NCBI GenBank assembly: GCA_020543525.1
Contig: JAHYIO010000036.1
Coordinates: 496,001-560,000 of the forward strand
Length of the DNA stretch: 64,000 nucleotides
Direction: 5' to 3'
Source of the DNA: Coriolopsis trogii
Lineage: Eukaryota > Basidiomycota > Agaricomycetes > Polyporales > Polyporaceae
Shown one piece after another: positions 1-12,306 of this stretch (position 1 is its first letter; the number at the start of each line of letters is the position of its first letter). Below the pieces are notes generated by a model. The model did no database searches. It was not told the origin of the DNA and saw nothing but the letters and a program-made list of their open reading frames with translations. Both the position numbers and the translations under genes were made by a program.

Positions 1-1147
1 GAAAGCCGATGTAGCGAAAGAAAAACCGTACCGATCTTGTACTCTTCTGTGAGTACGTCCGCCTTGTGCACGAAGACCTCAAGATTCATGCCAGGATGCT
101 TATCATATGCAGCTATCACAAAGTCCACGAGCTTTTGAACAGGTTGCTGATAGTGATCCTAGCAAGAGATTAATCAGGACCTGCATGTAGCCCATACGCA
201 ACGGTACGGAGAGATTATCGCCGACGCAACCCTCAGCAACAATAGGGTGGTGAAAGATGTGATTCTGAGGCCCGCGATTCTGTCCCATCGCCCTTTCCCG
301 CATCATCATTCGCCTACAACCACCCTGGCAAGTCGCATGTCTTGTCTGATATGACTCAATAAGGCCCTCTATGGGTCTGATCATGAGAATCGTCTGAGAA
401 CCAGCTGGATGGTCGCGCGGTGATAGTCATGGTTGAGCACCCCAACTGAATGAAAGAACACTATCGATTCTTCGCGCATATATGATGGTTGAGGGCTCAA
501 GTCGGAGGAACACGGACACTTCGTTGCAGACTGGCATAAGCGCCCGTGGGCACTACCCCAAGGCCATGCGTGCCTCGAACGTGCATCTGCGGGGTGCGGG
601 GGCTGCCTCATCGTTCGTGCGCCACTGAGCTGCTATGAAGCCGGCAGAGCATTCCCGGCATAGTCCCCGGGGGATGTAGGAGGCGTTGTAGGATGGCGGC
701 CCGTTACGCGGTCGAAAGCGTGAGTACTCACCTGGATGTCGATGACGAAGATCATGGTGGAAAACTGGGTCAAGGGGGCTTCGAGAGTCTCGGGCGTGGT
801 ATCTCCAGGATAGTCCCATATCTCGAGAGGGATAACAGTGCTGAGGAAGCAGCATGAAGTGGGGGTGTGGCTTCAATGAGCGAGAGACGCACTCAAAGTG
901 GTGCTTCGACACTTGTGTGGTTGTCTCGAGGTACAGTGTCTCTCGCGGTGGGAGATCGTTGAATAGGACCTGCTGGATGGACGTTTTGCCACTCCTGCAC
1001 CGTCGGTGAATACTGCGGTCGAATGAATGGCCATAGGGGGATGTACCTGCGCAGACCGAGAAGGAGGTATTTCGTCCTGATGACATTGTCGGCCTTTGCA
1101 ACGCTCGACCCCGCCGGCTGTCGATTCGAGGAGGTCGCGCGAGACAT
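1..1147 (-). CDS. gtr2: Rag-type small GTPase Gtr2/RagC, 5' part only
   Basis: Family role: Gtr2/RagC pairs with Gtr1/RagA on the vacuole membrane and relays amino-acid status to TORC1. Exons read on the minus strand: 1147-1047, 994-893, 840-732 and 158-32, with phases that match. They give a P-loop (LLLGLRRSGKTSIQQ), then LPPRETLYLETT, the G3-like segment IWDYPGDTTPETLEAP, then FVIDIQ joined to DHYQQPVQKLVDFV and the RagC-like LEVFVHKADVL. The start at 1147 is the first ATG in frame before the P-loop. The C-terminal roadblock domain lies beyond the left edge; the last visible donor is at base 31. Odd: the third intron is 573 bases, about ten times the local norm, although the protein is continuous across it. 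Confidence 0.85.
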
Positions 1148-1404
1148 CTATGAGGGCAGGCGGGCAATGCGGGGTGGTTGGGCGCACGAGGTAGAACGCG
1201 TCGAGCACGAGACCTGGACGCGGGCTGCGTCGCGGACTTTGCCTTGGACGATGATCTCAACAGTTTAGCCGACGCACGTTCGCTCTGTCCTTGGCTGAAG
1301 CCACCGAGTATTGCAGCGTCCGGCCCATGAGATCCCTGCTGCCCTCATAATCTTCTCGTCCAGGCCGCACTTTCCCCGTCGCACCCTCCTCTCTCCTCAC
1401 CACC

Positions 1405-4400
1405 ATGAAGTTTGGCCGCAAGATCAGCGTGCGTCAGTGTCCTCTTGCCCACTCCTGCCCGCTTGCTCAATCTCTCAACAGAATGACCTCTACAATGAGT
1501 GGAGACCATTCTACATCGACTACAATCAACTGAAGCGCGAGCTCAAGGTCCCCTTCATGCGTCACACGACCTCTAATGCACACCCTAATCGTCCCCTTCG
1601 CAGGCCCGCACCACCTCTCACAACTGGACCGATCAGGACGAGCGCGAGTTCACTCGACTGCTTGAGGATGAGCTGGACAAGATCCATAAATTCCAGAAGA
1701 CAAAGGTGCGCACAGACACGCACAGTTCCCTTTGTTCACCTGCGAACCCCCTTGCGCTTAGACGTACGAGCTCTCTCGCCGCATAAACGATGCCGAGAGA
1801 GCTGTGAAGCGACTTGTCACCTCCTCTGACCTCGCCAACGGCCATCACCAGCATGATTCCAACGGCAGCACCACCGACGCCGAAGCCCAGCAGCGTCGCG
1901 ACTCGGTCACCCAAGACGCTGGCTCCGACGACGACGACGACATGGTAGACGATGAGGATGACGACCTTTCAGTCGATGCCCTCGAGGACCAGTTCATGCT
2001 CCTCGAGGAGGAAGTGGCCACCCTCGTTGCGGACGTACATGACCTTGCGCTCTACACGAAGCTAAACATCACGGGCTTCATGAAGATTCTGAAGGTGCGC
2101 CGAGTACTTCGCATGCTTGCCGACCCGGAGCTTATACGAGGCTCTTCACAATTCGCTGCATATAGAAACACGATGTACGTCAGAGCGTCGCATCTCTGAG
2201 TGCTATTCCTGACGACGGTGACCGCTGCAGAAACAAACTAATCGCCCTCTGAAACCTACATTCATACAAGACTATCTCGAGAAGCGTCCGTTCTACAAGT
2301 ACAACTGGGACAGCTTGATTGTCAAGCTCTCCAGGTTGTATGATCTCGTTCGTACGCGCGGACATCCCGTACAGGGAGACTCTAGTGCTGGAGGGAACCA
2401 GAGCGCGTTCGTCCGCCAAACGACCAAATACTGGGTAAACGCTATGACATCATGGGCTATCAGCACAGTACTGAGTCTTCCACCTCGCAGGTACACCCAG
2501 ACAACCTCGTCCACCTCAAGCTAGCGATCCTCCGCCACCTCCCCGTTCTTGGTACGTAGATCATCACATCGTTTCGCACTCTTTGCTCAACTTCCCGAAG
2601 TGTTCAATGCCGATAAGGAGTTTGAACCAAAGGATGCAGGTGCGTTGCCATCCCTGATGACGGATCGTCGTTCAATCAAGTTAATGAAACACTGCAGCTA
2701 TCTCATCTATTTATTTCGACAACGAGGATTTGGAACTCTATCTCGGTCGGCTCGAAAAGACGGAAGGTGCGGAAGCTATCCGCTTACGGTGGTACGGCGA
2801 CATGGAGCAGAAGACGGTCAGCTCCAGCCTCTGTCTACTCATGACTGTCGGCTCATGTGCTGCTGGTCTTTGCAGATCTTCGTGGAGCGGAAGACGCATC
2901 GTGAAGACTGGACGGGCGAGAAGTCTGTAAAGGCGCGATTCCCGATCAAGGAGCACCTGGTGAACGCGTTCCTGCGCGGCGAGCACACCATGGACGCCGA
3001 ATTTCAAGAGCTCGTCAAGAAAGGCAAGAAGTCGCAACAGGAGGTCGATGCGATGATCCAGCTCGCGAACGAGGTCCAGTACAGCATCCTCACGAAGAAG
3101 CTGCAACCCGTGATGCGCACGTTTTACAACCGGACCGCGTTCCAGCTGCCGGGCGACGCGCGCGTGCGTATCTCGCTCGACACGGAGCTGACCATGGTCC
3201 GGGAAGACAACTGGGATGGGAAGACGAGGGCGGGGGACAACTGGAGGCGGATGGACATCGGCATTGACTATCCATTCGAGCAGCTGCCGCCTGAAGACAA
3301 GGAGCTCTTCAAGTGAGTGTCGCTCCGCCGCCATGCTGTCGGTGTCATTGACATGGTCTTTCTGGGCAGGTACGGCGTGTTGGAGGTCAAGCTACAGACG
3401 CAATTTGGCCAGGAGCCACCGCAGTGGGTGACAGACTTGGTTTCGTCACATCTCGTGGAAGCGGTACCCAAAGTAAGTGTCACCCTGGCCTTACAGGCCA
3501 CGCATATACCGACCCTATGCATAGTTCAGCAAGTTCATCCATGGATGTGCAACCCTCATGCCCAATCGCGTGGACCTTGTGCCATTTTGGCTCCCGCAGA
3601 GTAAGCGTCTACTTGTGTACATTATCATCATATGAAAGTTGACGGGAAGTTCTACAGTGGAAGTCGATATATTGAAGCCCGACACTGGCGTTGTGACGAT
3701 TGAGCGACCTCTGCACTCGTCGTCGAAAGGAACGTCCTCTCGGGCGGGTACGTCGGGTCAGACAACACCCGAGCGCCTGCATTACACGGAGCCAGTGTCG
3801 GAAGGCGAAGACGAAGACATGGACCTTGCTCCCGGTAAGCTACCAACATCGATCAATGAACATGAGGAGCTAAATCCTGGTTTTCATTTGCAGCAAAGGA
3901 CGAGGACAAACGGACGGGCCTTTCGGGCCACGACGTTGCGGCCGCAGCTGCGATCCGCGAGAAGAACCTCAAGGAGCGTGCCGAGCAGGCGAGGCGCGAA
4001 CAAGCCGCGCACGACGCAGACGTCGAGTCTGACGCCGACGATGAAGGTCCCACTCGTAAGACTCAGAGTGAAGCAGGGGCGCGGCGGGGGTCGGAGAACA
4101 TGGCGAACGTCATTGCGGGTGCCCTCGAGAGCACGGCACAGATGCGCGCGATGTCCATCGACCCGCTCGCTCCGTCGAGCGCGTTCGACGAGACGCTTCG
4201 GGACCGTCTGCGGGAGGATGTACAGCGACGGAAGGGCGGTGCGCACGAAGTGGACGATGGGGATGAGGAGGAGGAAGACGAGGATGGGGACGAGGAGGAG
4301 CGGAGGGCGAGGGCAGCGCGTGGTGAGGGTACGTCCGCGACGGGCGACGAGCGGCTGCTGGAACGACGGTGGACGGCCCCCGCCGGGAAGCGGATCGCAA

Positions 4401-4786
4401 TCCCTGTCCGAATCGAGCCAAAGGTGTACTTTGCAGCGGAGCGGACGTTCTTCGTGAGTCGCCCCCGTCGCGCGGTGGATCATGGGCTAACACGCTTCGT
4501 GCAGAAATGGCTGCATTTCGGGATATATATTGGCTCGATCGCGACGGCGCTCCTCAACTTTGTGCCTCCGGACGACTCTGTCGGGCTGATGAGCGCATGG
4601 CTCTTCACATTCGTCGCGCTCGCCGCGATCGCGTACTCGGCCGTCATCTTCATGTATCGCGCGTGGCACCTCCGTCACCGTCGTGCGTCCGGGCTCTACT
4701 ACGACAGGTACGGGCCGACGATGTTGTCCGTGATCCTCGTCGGGGCGCTCGGGACGAACATCGTATTGAGAATACGGGAGATGTGA
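1405..4786 (+). CDS. vtc4: Vacuolar transporter chaperone 4 (polyphosphate polymerase)
   Basis: Family role: the catalytic VTC subunit makes polyphosphate from ATP and passes it into the vacuole; its SPX domain senses inositol pyrophosphates. Fifteen exons read in phase: 1405-1428, 1482-1547, 1604-1705, 1762-2094, 2166-2174, 2231-2434, 2491-2551, 2601-2639, 2698-2816, 2876-3312, 3370-3472, 3525-3600, 3658-3834, 3894-4453, 4505-4786, giving 863 residues. SPX covers residues 1 to about 190 ([22 protein letters not shown]). The tunnel domain is about 240-530, with [36 protein letters not shown] and LEVKLQT. An acidic linker follows, then three membrane helices after residue 770. It is longer than yeast Vtc4 because of the linker. 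The C-terminal helices resemble Vtc4 rather than Vtc2/3. The 9-base exon at 2166-2174 encodes KHD of the SPX lysine cluster. Confidence 0.94.
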
Positions 4787-6301
4787 GAAGAGAGGTGTGT
4801 GCTCTTGGCCTGTCAGGGTGGAACGATATGGACTATATTTTTTTCGTCTGCTGCTTGTATGCTGATGGCATGTCTATGCTGCTATGTACCTTGCATACTT
4901 CTCTGCTACGTTGTGGGTGCTGCTTTGTTGTGCATGCAGCCCTTCGTCAGATGTCCGCTTGAAGCAGCCATTATTTGCACCAAGAGACGCTCCCGGTGAT
5001 TCACAGTCCAGGGAAACTGAATAGTGATGGACGATTGATGGCTAGTAGTTTGTGGACACTGGTGCAATTTAGGTATGATCTCGAACTACGCACTATGACT
5101 GAACCACCCCAGTTTCTAACACGTCTACTGCAGTACATGGTGAGCGAACATGCTGCGCATGCTCTGACGCGTTATTGGTCACAGTGGACTGCAGAGCGAA
5201 GGAGGACGATGAGATGCCGAGTCGACATTGGTGTGGTGTGTATGGATGTGACATGGAAGAGGTTACTTCGCTCGAATTTTTGAACGAAACGATACGCAGA
5301 CATTGAAAGTCGGTCTCTGCATTGGCATCACGAGCGCGACTGACTCTCGCATAAGACTGCATTATATTGCAATGCAAGCGGAGATGATAGCGGAAATCAG
5401 TAACCCAAATCCTCTTGAAGGTAGTGCGAGGACAAGTACGACCGTGATCCTTTCTATAGCCAGACCGTCGCGGCAAACCCCGGGCCGGTGTTATTTTACG
5501 ACCTGGTGACAGTAGTCGAGTCTGCGGCAGTGTAAGCAACCACCACGGAGTCTACTCCGATTGTCATGATTCATCACGTTTCAGCCGCACTTTCAGAAAG
5601 AACGCATCTTACTTCAGGCAAAGGTCATCAGTATTCTCGAAGTCAAGTTCTTAACATAGGCATTTTCGCAGCTGCCGAGTCCCAGTGACATGGCGTCCGA
5701 ACTTTCCCGATACAGGATACCAGGTTGGTCTCAATTGCTGCATACTGAGTGATGTGACTTACCACTCCCTCTTGTCAGGATCCGCGCGATGGCCAAAATT
5801 GACTGCGACGTCTGCGCTCTCACCGGGGGATCATCGTCAACTCCGTCCTCCTCGCTATCCGTGGGTTCAGCCTGTTAGGTTCTTCCGGCCCCCCAGGAAT
5901 AGCTTCCAACTTGCCTCTCGTCACTCTGCGCTTGGGTGCCGGACCGCGGACGAAATCACTACCGAGTATCATTGTCACAACTATTGAAAGAACTGCAGTC
6001 GCCCACCCAAGTAGTCCACCCACGCGTTGCCGCATTGCGCGGCGCACGCCAGGTCAGGACACCGTGGACTACTTGGCAGATCCCACAACACTGCTCTTTG
6101 ACAGATGCGACGCATGACTTACCCACTAAGTCTTCGGGACTTCCTCCATGCTCATCGAGGCACCCTAGCACGACCTGATTCGCAGCTATTCCAGTCACTG
6201 GGTCGTTTCGCCCAGGATCAAATCTTGAATCCACAGCTTAAAGGATCGAGACGCCAACGGTACTGAAGCCTTCACCCTCGCTCGTCCTCCTGTCCGACAC
6301 G
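4787..6301. other. Intergenic, no gene supported
   Basis: This is the 1.5 kb between VTC4 and the first DUF6534 gene. Short open frames exist on both strands, but none shows a domain, membrane pattern or matching splice phases. A minus-strand Cys-Cys motif near 6070-6130 was tested as a hydrophobin exon and rejected. Confidence 0.5.
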
Positions 6302-8586
6302 ATGGCTAGCATTCCCAGCTTAATCCCTTTGGTCGATGCTCAATTCGAGAAGTTCTTTGGCCCGACAATGATCGGTGCTTTCTTATCGGTCATGTACGTC
6401 TGTCAGCATGTGCCACCTTCCTAACGTTGATATCTTCGTACCTCGGACAGGTTGTACGGTATGATCTTGGTGCAAGCTTATCACTACTTCAACCTGTATC
6501 GCACAGATGAGCGATGGTTGAAAGCTTTGGTGCGTGTTCTTGCGATTTTACCCTGTGTACCATGGGCTCAGTTGTGTGGTATGTCAGGTCACGCTTGCGC
6601 TGTCAGTACTCCCTTGTCATCGTTCTCACAAACATCCTCGTTCTCACGAACATCTCTCTCAGCATACTCGAGACCATATTGACCGTAATACATATGCATA
6701 TCTGGTATGCAAGAAATGATCTTCCGAACACTACTGCATACCTCATGCTCCCATTCAGCTTCTGGTATACTGTCGACAATTACTACAATCCAGCGGCCTT
6801 TCTCGGTAATCCTATCTGGTGAGATCAGATCCATTGCACGTAGTACAATGTTCACGTCGTGCTGATGCCCTCGAAGGTCACTGTCGGTATGTGCCGCTCC
6901 GCGTGATCTAAGTGTCCCTGCATTCGTTGACAACTTCGATAGTTACTTGGCATTTTTACTGTTAGCTTTCAATCCTGCCAGGCGATGAATTGGTCTAGCT
7001 GACTCCGTGTTTTACACTCCTCGCAGGCGGGTGTCACCGTTACATGTCAAAGGTACCGTATGTCAGTTCAGCGTCACTCCATGTTTGCTGATATTCCGAC
7101 CTCAAGCTTCTTCATGGTCCGTCTGTGGCTCGGTGTGTTCTCCTGAAGTGTGGATCTGTATAGACGATTGACCCCCTTTTCAGTGGGGCCGCGGTACTAT
7201 ACGAAAGCTGTCGTTCTCATCGCCGTACGTGCTCCTCCGAAGAGTTCCTGAATGTGGATTATAAATTACGCCCATAGGCAACCCTTTTGCTCGGTGCATT
7301 CGGTGAGCTCATAAATGGCAACCATGCCGATCCGCACTGACTATCACCCTCATGGTCCGCAGCGTCGTCTACAGGTCAGTCCTCAGCCAACCCCCGCATC
7401 CGATATTCAGAGAGCTTAATATGGGACCCTCAGTTGTGACTGTCCAAGCGTACGTCCCTCTATCTTGGCCTACGTTCTGTGAAGCTTCACCTCTGTCCGC
7501 AGTTTCAAAGGTTTCGGAGCTTCGGTATTCCGGAAGTATATTGTAAGTGATCTCCATGGATCTCCACTAGATCCATTCTTGCCCTGTTGTATTTGACTAC
7601 GCCGTATTTAGGTGCCAATTGTCATCTACAACGCTCTGGCGTCAGGGGCTGACGTGATGTTGACTACAACCCTGATCTATGTCTTGCACAAGAGCCGCAC
7701 TGGCTTCAAGCGGTGAATACACACACATAATTCTTGAGACACTCGCTGATGGGATAATAAAGGACGGACACACTCTTGAACCGACTCATTCTGTACAGCG
7801 TCACCACCGGTATGTTAAACTCTCCCGATGTACCCCACCGAGTTGACAAACCACCATCCCTTGTCAGGATTCCTGACAACGTGAGTTGGTCATGGCCGGG
7901 TATACGCACATCGACTGAAGTAGATTACATCCCAGGACCTTCAACATCACATCCTTTGTCCTCGTAAGTGTCACTCGCCCCTAATTGCGACCTGCCTCGC
8001 TCAGTATGGTCTCAGGTCCTCGCAGACGAAATCACAAACACGACCTGGGTAGGGACGATCGCCATAGCAGCCAAGTGTATGTACCATGCTGAGCCTCCCT
8101 GGCCGGATCGCTCGCTGACCTATGATCTCAAAGTATACACCAACTCGCTTCTTGCTGCGTGAGTCCCCTCGACAAACTCATTATCATTCAGCTCCGGAGC
8201 TACGTCGGCCGGATCTGACGTGACTTTGACTCTCATCAGTCTCAACTCGCGAAAGTTCACGTCCGGACGAGAGGACGAGCGGGACGCACGCCGTTCGGAA
8301 CCGTTTGGCACTGCGCGTGCGGACTCGCTCCACTTCAACCACCACCGCTCGAACCTCGCTACAACTACTAACGATATTGAGCTTCCGCGGGTATGTTCCT
8401 CCACCCTAACCTCTGTGCTGTATCCTGATGCACGACGGTCTGACGTGACTTGAAACTTCATAGGTTGCTACGAGGTTCGATGCGCTTCAGATGGCCGAGC
8501 AGGGAGACGTCAAGATCGTGCCAGGGCCCTTCTCGCAAGCATCGTCCGAACCGCCTTCGGACACGGTTATCACTGAAAGCCAGTGA
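6302..8586 (+). CDS. DUF6534 seven-helix membrane protein, copy 1
   Basis: Function unknown; the family is a group of seven-helix membrane proteins expanded in mushroom-forming fungi. Exon 1 reads MASIPSLIPLVDAQFEKFFG and is joined to LYGMILVQAYHYFNLYR. The 14-base exon 6588-6601 (VTLAL) follows, then exons of 10, 18, 26 and 26 bases leading to FFMVRLWLVGPRYYTKAVVL. The DUF6534 core is IVIYNALASGADVMLTTT, SRTGFKRTDTLLNRLILYS, then LYTNSLLAALNSRK. The tail ends at TGA 8584-8586 after a Ser/Pro-rich segment. All phases match and no frame break was found. Every intron follows GT-AG. It lies between VTC4 and the convergent endoglucanase gene with no functional link visible. Confidence 0.88.
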
Positions 8587-9030
8587 TTTGTACTCGAAGG
8601 TCGAAACAAGTCGGAGTACGAGACATGTTCCTATGGCATCGTTCAGGTCCTCGTCATCGTTGAATCTTGCTATGAGTCGACTGTCACGGTGTGGTGTCAT
8701 CTATGGTTTACAGGTTGTACGAATATCAGTAAAATCGCTGGGGAGTAGCGAGCTTTGACATCCAGTGTATCGCACATCTTCTGTAAGGTCATGGTGATAA
8801 ATAACTGTATGTCGTTTCTACAACCCATAAATGTGATGAATTGTTTGCACATCACTCATGCCTGGGTCGTGCGCCATATTCCTGTCTGGTTGCTATCCCA
8901 CGCCGCGGGCGGCACATGGGCGTAACAATCAAGGTGTCAATTTTTGGAAACAGAATACACCTCGAGCGTGTGCAGCGCAACATCGTGGGATCGAGTCTCA
9001 AGTCTCCACAAACAATCGCTTTGTCGCACT
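8587..9030. other. Convergent intergenic spacer
   Basis: The two flanking genes end toward each other here, so it should hold both 3' untranslated regions. No gene is seen. Confidence 0.5.
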
Positions 9031-10755
9031 CTACAGGAATGGCTCCAGAGCCTGGGGAAGGATTTGGGAAACGGCCGGGCCAGTGGGAGGCTCGATGCTC
9101 TGGTAGTACTGTTCAACAGAAGCGCAAAAGCATGCGTCAGCATCCTCTCCTGCACAGCCAATAACGGAAGAACACTCACGTCACCCCACCACGGGCCCGC
9201 AGCCCACCAAAGCGCGCCGATCCACACGTCCGACGTCTGCATAGAGCAGAACGCGCCCTGAATGGCGGAGATGCAGGCAGCGTTCGAGCCCGCGCCGATC
9301 TCGCCGAGCAGGCCCTTGAGGTTGTTCTGCTGGAGCCACTGGGTCGCCGCCTGGAGACGCTCGGCTCCGATTGTCGAGGAGACGCAGGTCGGGGACGTTC
9401 CGGACCCATCAGAGTCGAGGTACTGGTGCATCTCTACGATAGCAAGTATAAGCATGGGCGTCAGAGAAAGAGACAGAGAGAGAAAGGGGGGAGGACAGGA
9501 TGGAGACGACGAACCGATGGCGAAGTTGTTGTTGGGGTCCTTGAGAGAGGTGAACGCCTGGCTGTTGCCAGAAGTGGTCCAGGTCCATGCGCCGGTCCAG
9601 CTCGTGCCCTCGACGAGGATGAGCTGGCTGGTGGCGCCAGCGGCACGGACACCGTTGATGCCCGCTTGCATCTGTATGCGGGGTCAACTGAGGGAGGGAT
9701 GATGCAAGTCAAAGGTGGTACTGACGAGCTGGGCGACGGTTGTCGCGGGAATGTCGTGCGGCTCGTTCTGGAGGTCGAAGATGACGTGGGTGTCCGATTT
9801 CTAGAGAACCAATCGTTAAGGACCAGCACCCTACTCGCCGTGTTAGGAAGTTGATGCGTACGAATTCATTGGCAAGCTGCTTCCACCCTAAAAAGCAATG
9901 CTCGTGAGTGCGTATTCGATTCGACAAATTGTCGGAACATGAGCATACATGACTGGAACCTGTATTACGTCTGGCTGTCAGAATGTAGTAACACGGCCAC
10001 AGCTCAAGGGCACGTACGCGTTTGTATCCGAGATGGCAGCGCCGTTGAAGATCATGAAATTGTGCGCTGCAGGTCCATGTCAGCTCATCTCGCAGCACCT
10101 AGTCACTAGGAAAAAGCACGCACGGTCAATGGCGGCGTATGCGCCCTTGCCAGTGATGTAGCTGACGGTCTGCTTGAGGCCGCTCAAGTACGTCTGGTTG
10201 AACGGACCGGTCAAGCCACCCGTCGACGGCGGAGTGAGGCGCTCCATGAGGAAGGGGACACGGAACGTGTTGAAGCCCTTGCCAACGAAGAAGTCGATGG
10301 ACGACGGCTCAGGCCAGGTATACTCCGTACCCAGAGCACCAGGGATGATGTTGTTCCCGAACTCGGCACCGGACTGGTTCACGCCGAAGAACTTGAACTT
10401 GTTCTTGGCTGTCGCACAGACGGAGTTGCTGGCCGAGGGCGCGCTGGCAGTCGACGTGGCGGTGCCAGGCTGGCACTGAGAGTAGTCTAGAGACGCCGGG
10501 TGAGTTATACTTGTATACACGACAAGTAGCGACTCGCGCTCCGAAGCTACTTACAGTCATTCATCTTGACGCAAGAAGAGCCTGAATCGCAAACGGTCGA
10601 GCCAGAGTAGCCAGTGCCCTAGTGTCTCGGGTCAGCTGCATATTCCACATGCACAAAACGAGTGTACTCACACCGCACTGTCCCCAGACCGCGACGGAAA
10701 GCGCTGGGCTAGCACTGAGCAAGGTGACGGCGAGCGAAAGGACGGCACTCTTCAT
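9031..10755 (-). CDS. Secreted GH5 endoglucanase with N-terminal CBM1
   Basis: Family role: cuts internal beta-1,4-glucan bonds in cellulose outside the cell. Residues 1 to about 21 form a signal peptide (MKSAVLSLAVTLLS). The CBM1 follows (VWGQCGGTGYSGSTVC to YYSQCQPG) with its conserved cysteines and aromatic residues. A short Thr/Ser/Ala linker leads to the GH5 barrel, with KFFGVNQSGAEFG, FRVPFLMERL, the acid/base glutamate in LQNEPHD, MHQYLDSDGSG and the nucleophile glutamate in GLLGEIGAG. The first exons are 10755-10672, 10618-10555 and 10486-10124; further introns fall before KSDTH, at a Met near 9670, before EMHQ and before YYQSIEPP. The stop is at 9031-9033. The closest family type is the EG II/EglB group (subfamily 5, from memory). 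It appears intact. Confidence 0.94.
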
Positions 10756-11940
10756 GATGAGGCGGAGACAGCGAAGCTGTTGCAGTACACCTTTGCGAGG
10801 GGTCGCGCTTTTATGTACCCCCGGAGGGCCAGAAAATGACATAATGGCAACGGAGGGAGAGAAGGACAGTGCTTGGCGCGTGAGCGAGCCTCTCCGTCGA
10901 TGAGCCGAAGATAGTCCCGAATGGTTTGTGGGAGACCAGGGGTCACAAGGCGGTCGCTACCAAGGTGAAGACCGAGGCTGGTGATGGTGGGGTCCGGAAT
11001 TGCTATTCATTCGGCGGAAGGTACGGATGATCATCGTCAGTCGAGAGTTCCGGCGGTATGACCGTTCGGTAGAAACATGTCCGCACTGCTCGAAGGCTTC
11101 CAGGGAGACGAATTACTCCGGTAGACCGTCCGAAGAGGGCCATCTACGTAAGAACGAATCACACTGCAGAGCGGTGAGGGCATGCGATCCAAGGCGAGTG
11201 ATCGCACATCGTGGGAGCAATACGCACCTCCAGGCTCCAGATCAGATATTGTATTTGTATGAACGGCTGATGGTATAAGCCCCTCAAGGCCTCCCTTCTA
11301 GTCGGCGTAGAAGTATCGGTGCGGAACATATGGTCATGTACGCACTTGACTGCCTGCGCGACACAAGTACACTTAGGTGTACGCGTCACAGTCATAACTC
11401 CCCTGTTCATACGGTCCGGCGTATTGCTGGGTGCACTTGGCCACACGACTTCTTGAGATGCGACATATCAGAGCTTTGAACCTTGATTGTCAGTGCGGAC
11501 ATACATACGGTCATGCATGTGCACGCACTTGACTGTCTGAGGGGTATAAGTACACTTAGTTGCCCTACTTATGACTCCGCTGCTAAGACAGCCGGCGTAT
11601 ACCTGGATCCCCCTTACAACACAAGTTCTTCGAGCTGCGACCTATCGGACCTTGAAGAACTCGCTCGCAACAAAAGATCGAAACAGAGCACATCGGAGAA
11701 ACATGGAGAAGAGACATCGGAGAAAGCGAGTCGAGAATATGGCACGTGTGATGTATGACCGGACATTCTTGTTTCTCAATTGGGGGCAACTTCAGAGAGT
11801 AGTCATCGTCGAGCAGCCAGTGTGCTCGGACATGCGGGCATGATTAGAAGTGATATGTGTACAGCAGACAAGGAATCTGGACATAGATTGAGTATACTAT
11901 CGCAGGACTAGAAACTGTCACTTACAACGAGTTGACGCCT
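10756..11940. other. Endoglucanase upstream region and spacer
   Basis: This is 1.2 kb upstream of the GH5 gene. A TATA-like ATAAAA lies on the minus strand near 10810-10816, about 55 bases before the start codon. The string GTGGGG near 10986 fits the SYGGRG consensus of the carbon-repression factor Cre1/CreA; one match is weak evidence. The far half holds the degenerate direct repeat listed separately. No gene is supported. Confidence 0.4.
11319..11660. repeat. Degenerate tandem repeat, two units of about 170 bases
   Basis: The two units start near 11319 and 11493. Shared landmarks in the same order are GTGCGGA, CGGTCATG or TGGTCATG, GCACTTGACTG, AAGTACACTTAG, a C-rich TATGACTCC-like stretch, CCGGCGTAT, and a final GATGCGACATATC against AGCTGCGACCTATC. 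Unit length and order are kept with many substitutions and small indels. It resembles an old tandem duplication of non-coding sequence. Confidence 0.6.
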
Positions 11941-12306
11941 CTACAACTCTTCCTGCAGCTTCGACCCGGTCACAGTATAACCCCTAGGAGCCTTCCTCTC
12001 CTGCCGCTGCTCCCACTGTGTCCGCACTGCCGACTCGGGTACGTTCTCCACGGTGACCAGCTCCTTGACCGTCAATATCTTGCCCGCTATGTCTGGTGTA
12101 TGTCTGTGATAGACTGTTTGTAGTCTTCGGTGGATCCCAAGGGCTTCGAGAGTCGCCTTGATGTTATGTGGTAGGGAAATGGCGGAGCGACGGAGGGTGA
12201 TGCGGTAGTGGGTGAGGGGCTCCGACGCCAATGGAGAGACCGCTGAGGCAAATGTGCGGCCCCGAGTTTGGGCCACGCAAGAACGAAGAGAAGCTGCAGA
12301 GAACAT
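11941..12306 (-). CDS. mrpl33: Mitochondrial large-subunit ribosomal protein uL30m
   Basis: Family role: structural protein of the mitochondrial 60S-type subunit. A single exon encodes 121 residues. The first 25 or so residues are basic and hydroxylated with no acids (MFSAASLRSCVAQTRGRTFA), as in a mitochondrial import signal. The L30 fold then reads HYRITLRRSAISLP, IKATLEALGIHRRLQTVYH and a GKILTVKELVTVENV segment typical of L30. The start at 12306 is preferred because an upstream ATG in frame would place a cysteine-rich stretch before the import signal. The start faces the Rad4-like gene 280 bases away, so the two may share a promoter. Confidence 0.88.
   Translation of the reverse strand: MFSAASLRSCVAQTRGRTFASAVSPLASEPLTHYRITLRRSAISLPHNIKATLEALGIHRRLQTVYHRHTPDIAGKILTVKELVTVENVPESAVRTQWEQRQERKAPRGYTVTGSKLQEEL

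Noticed and set aside
5820..6234. Possible hydrophobin exon on the minus strand (a Cys followed by seven residues and a Cys-Cys pair, with a GT donor nearby)
   Set aside because: No signal peptide precedes it, the remaining cysteines of the eight-cysteine pattern are absent, and the following frames do not continue the fold.
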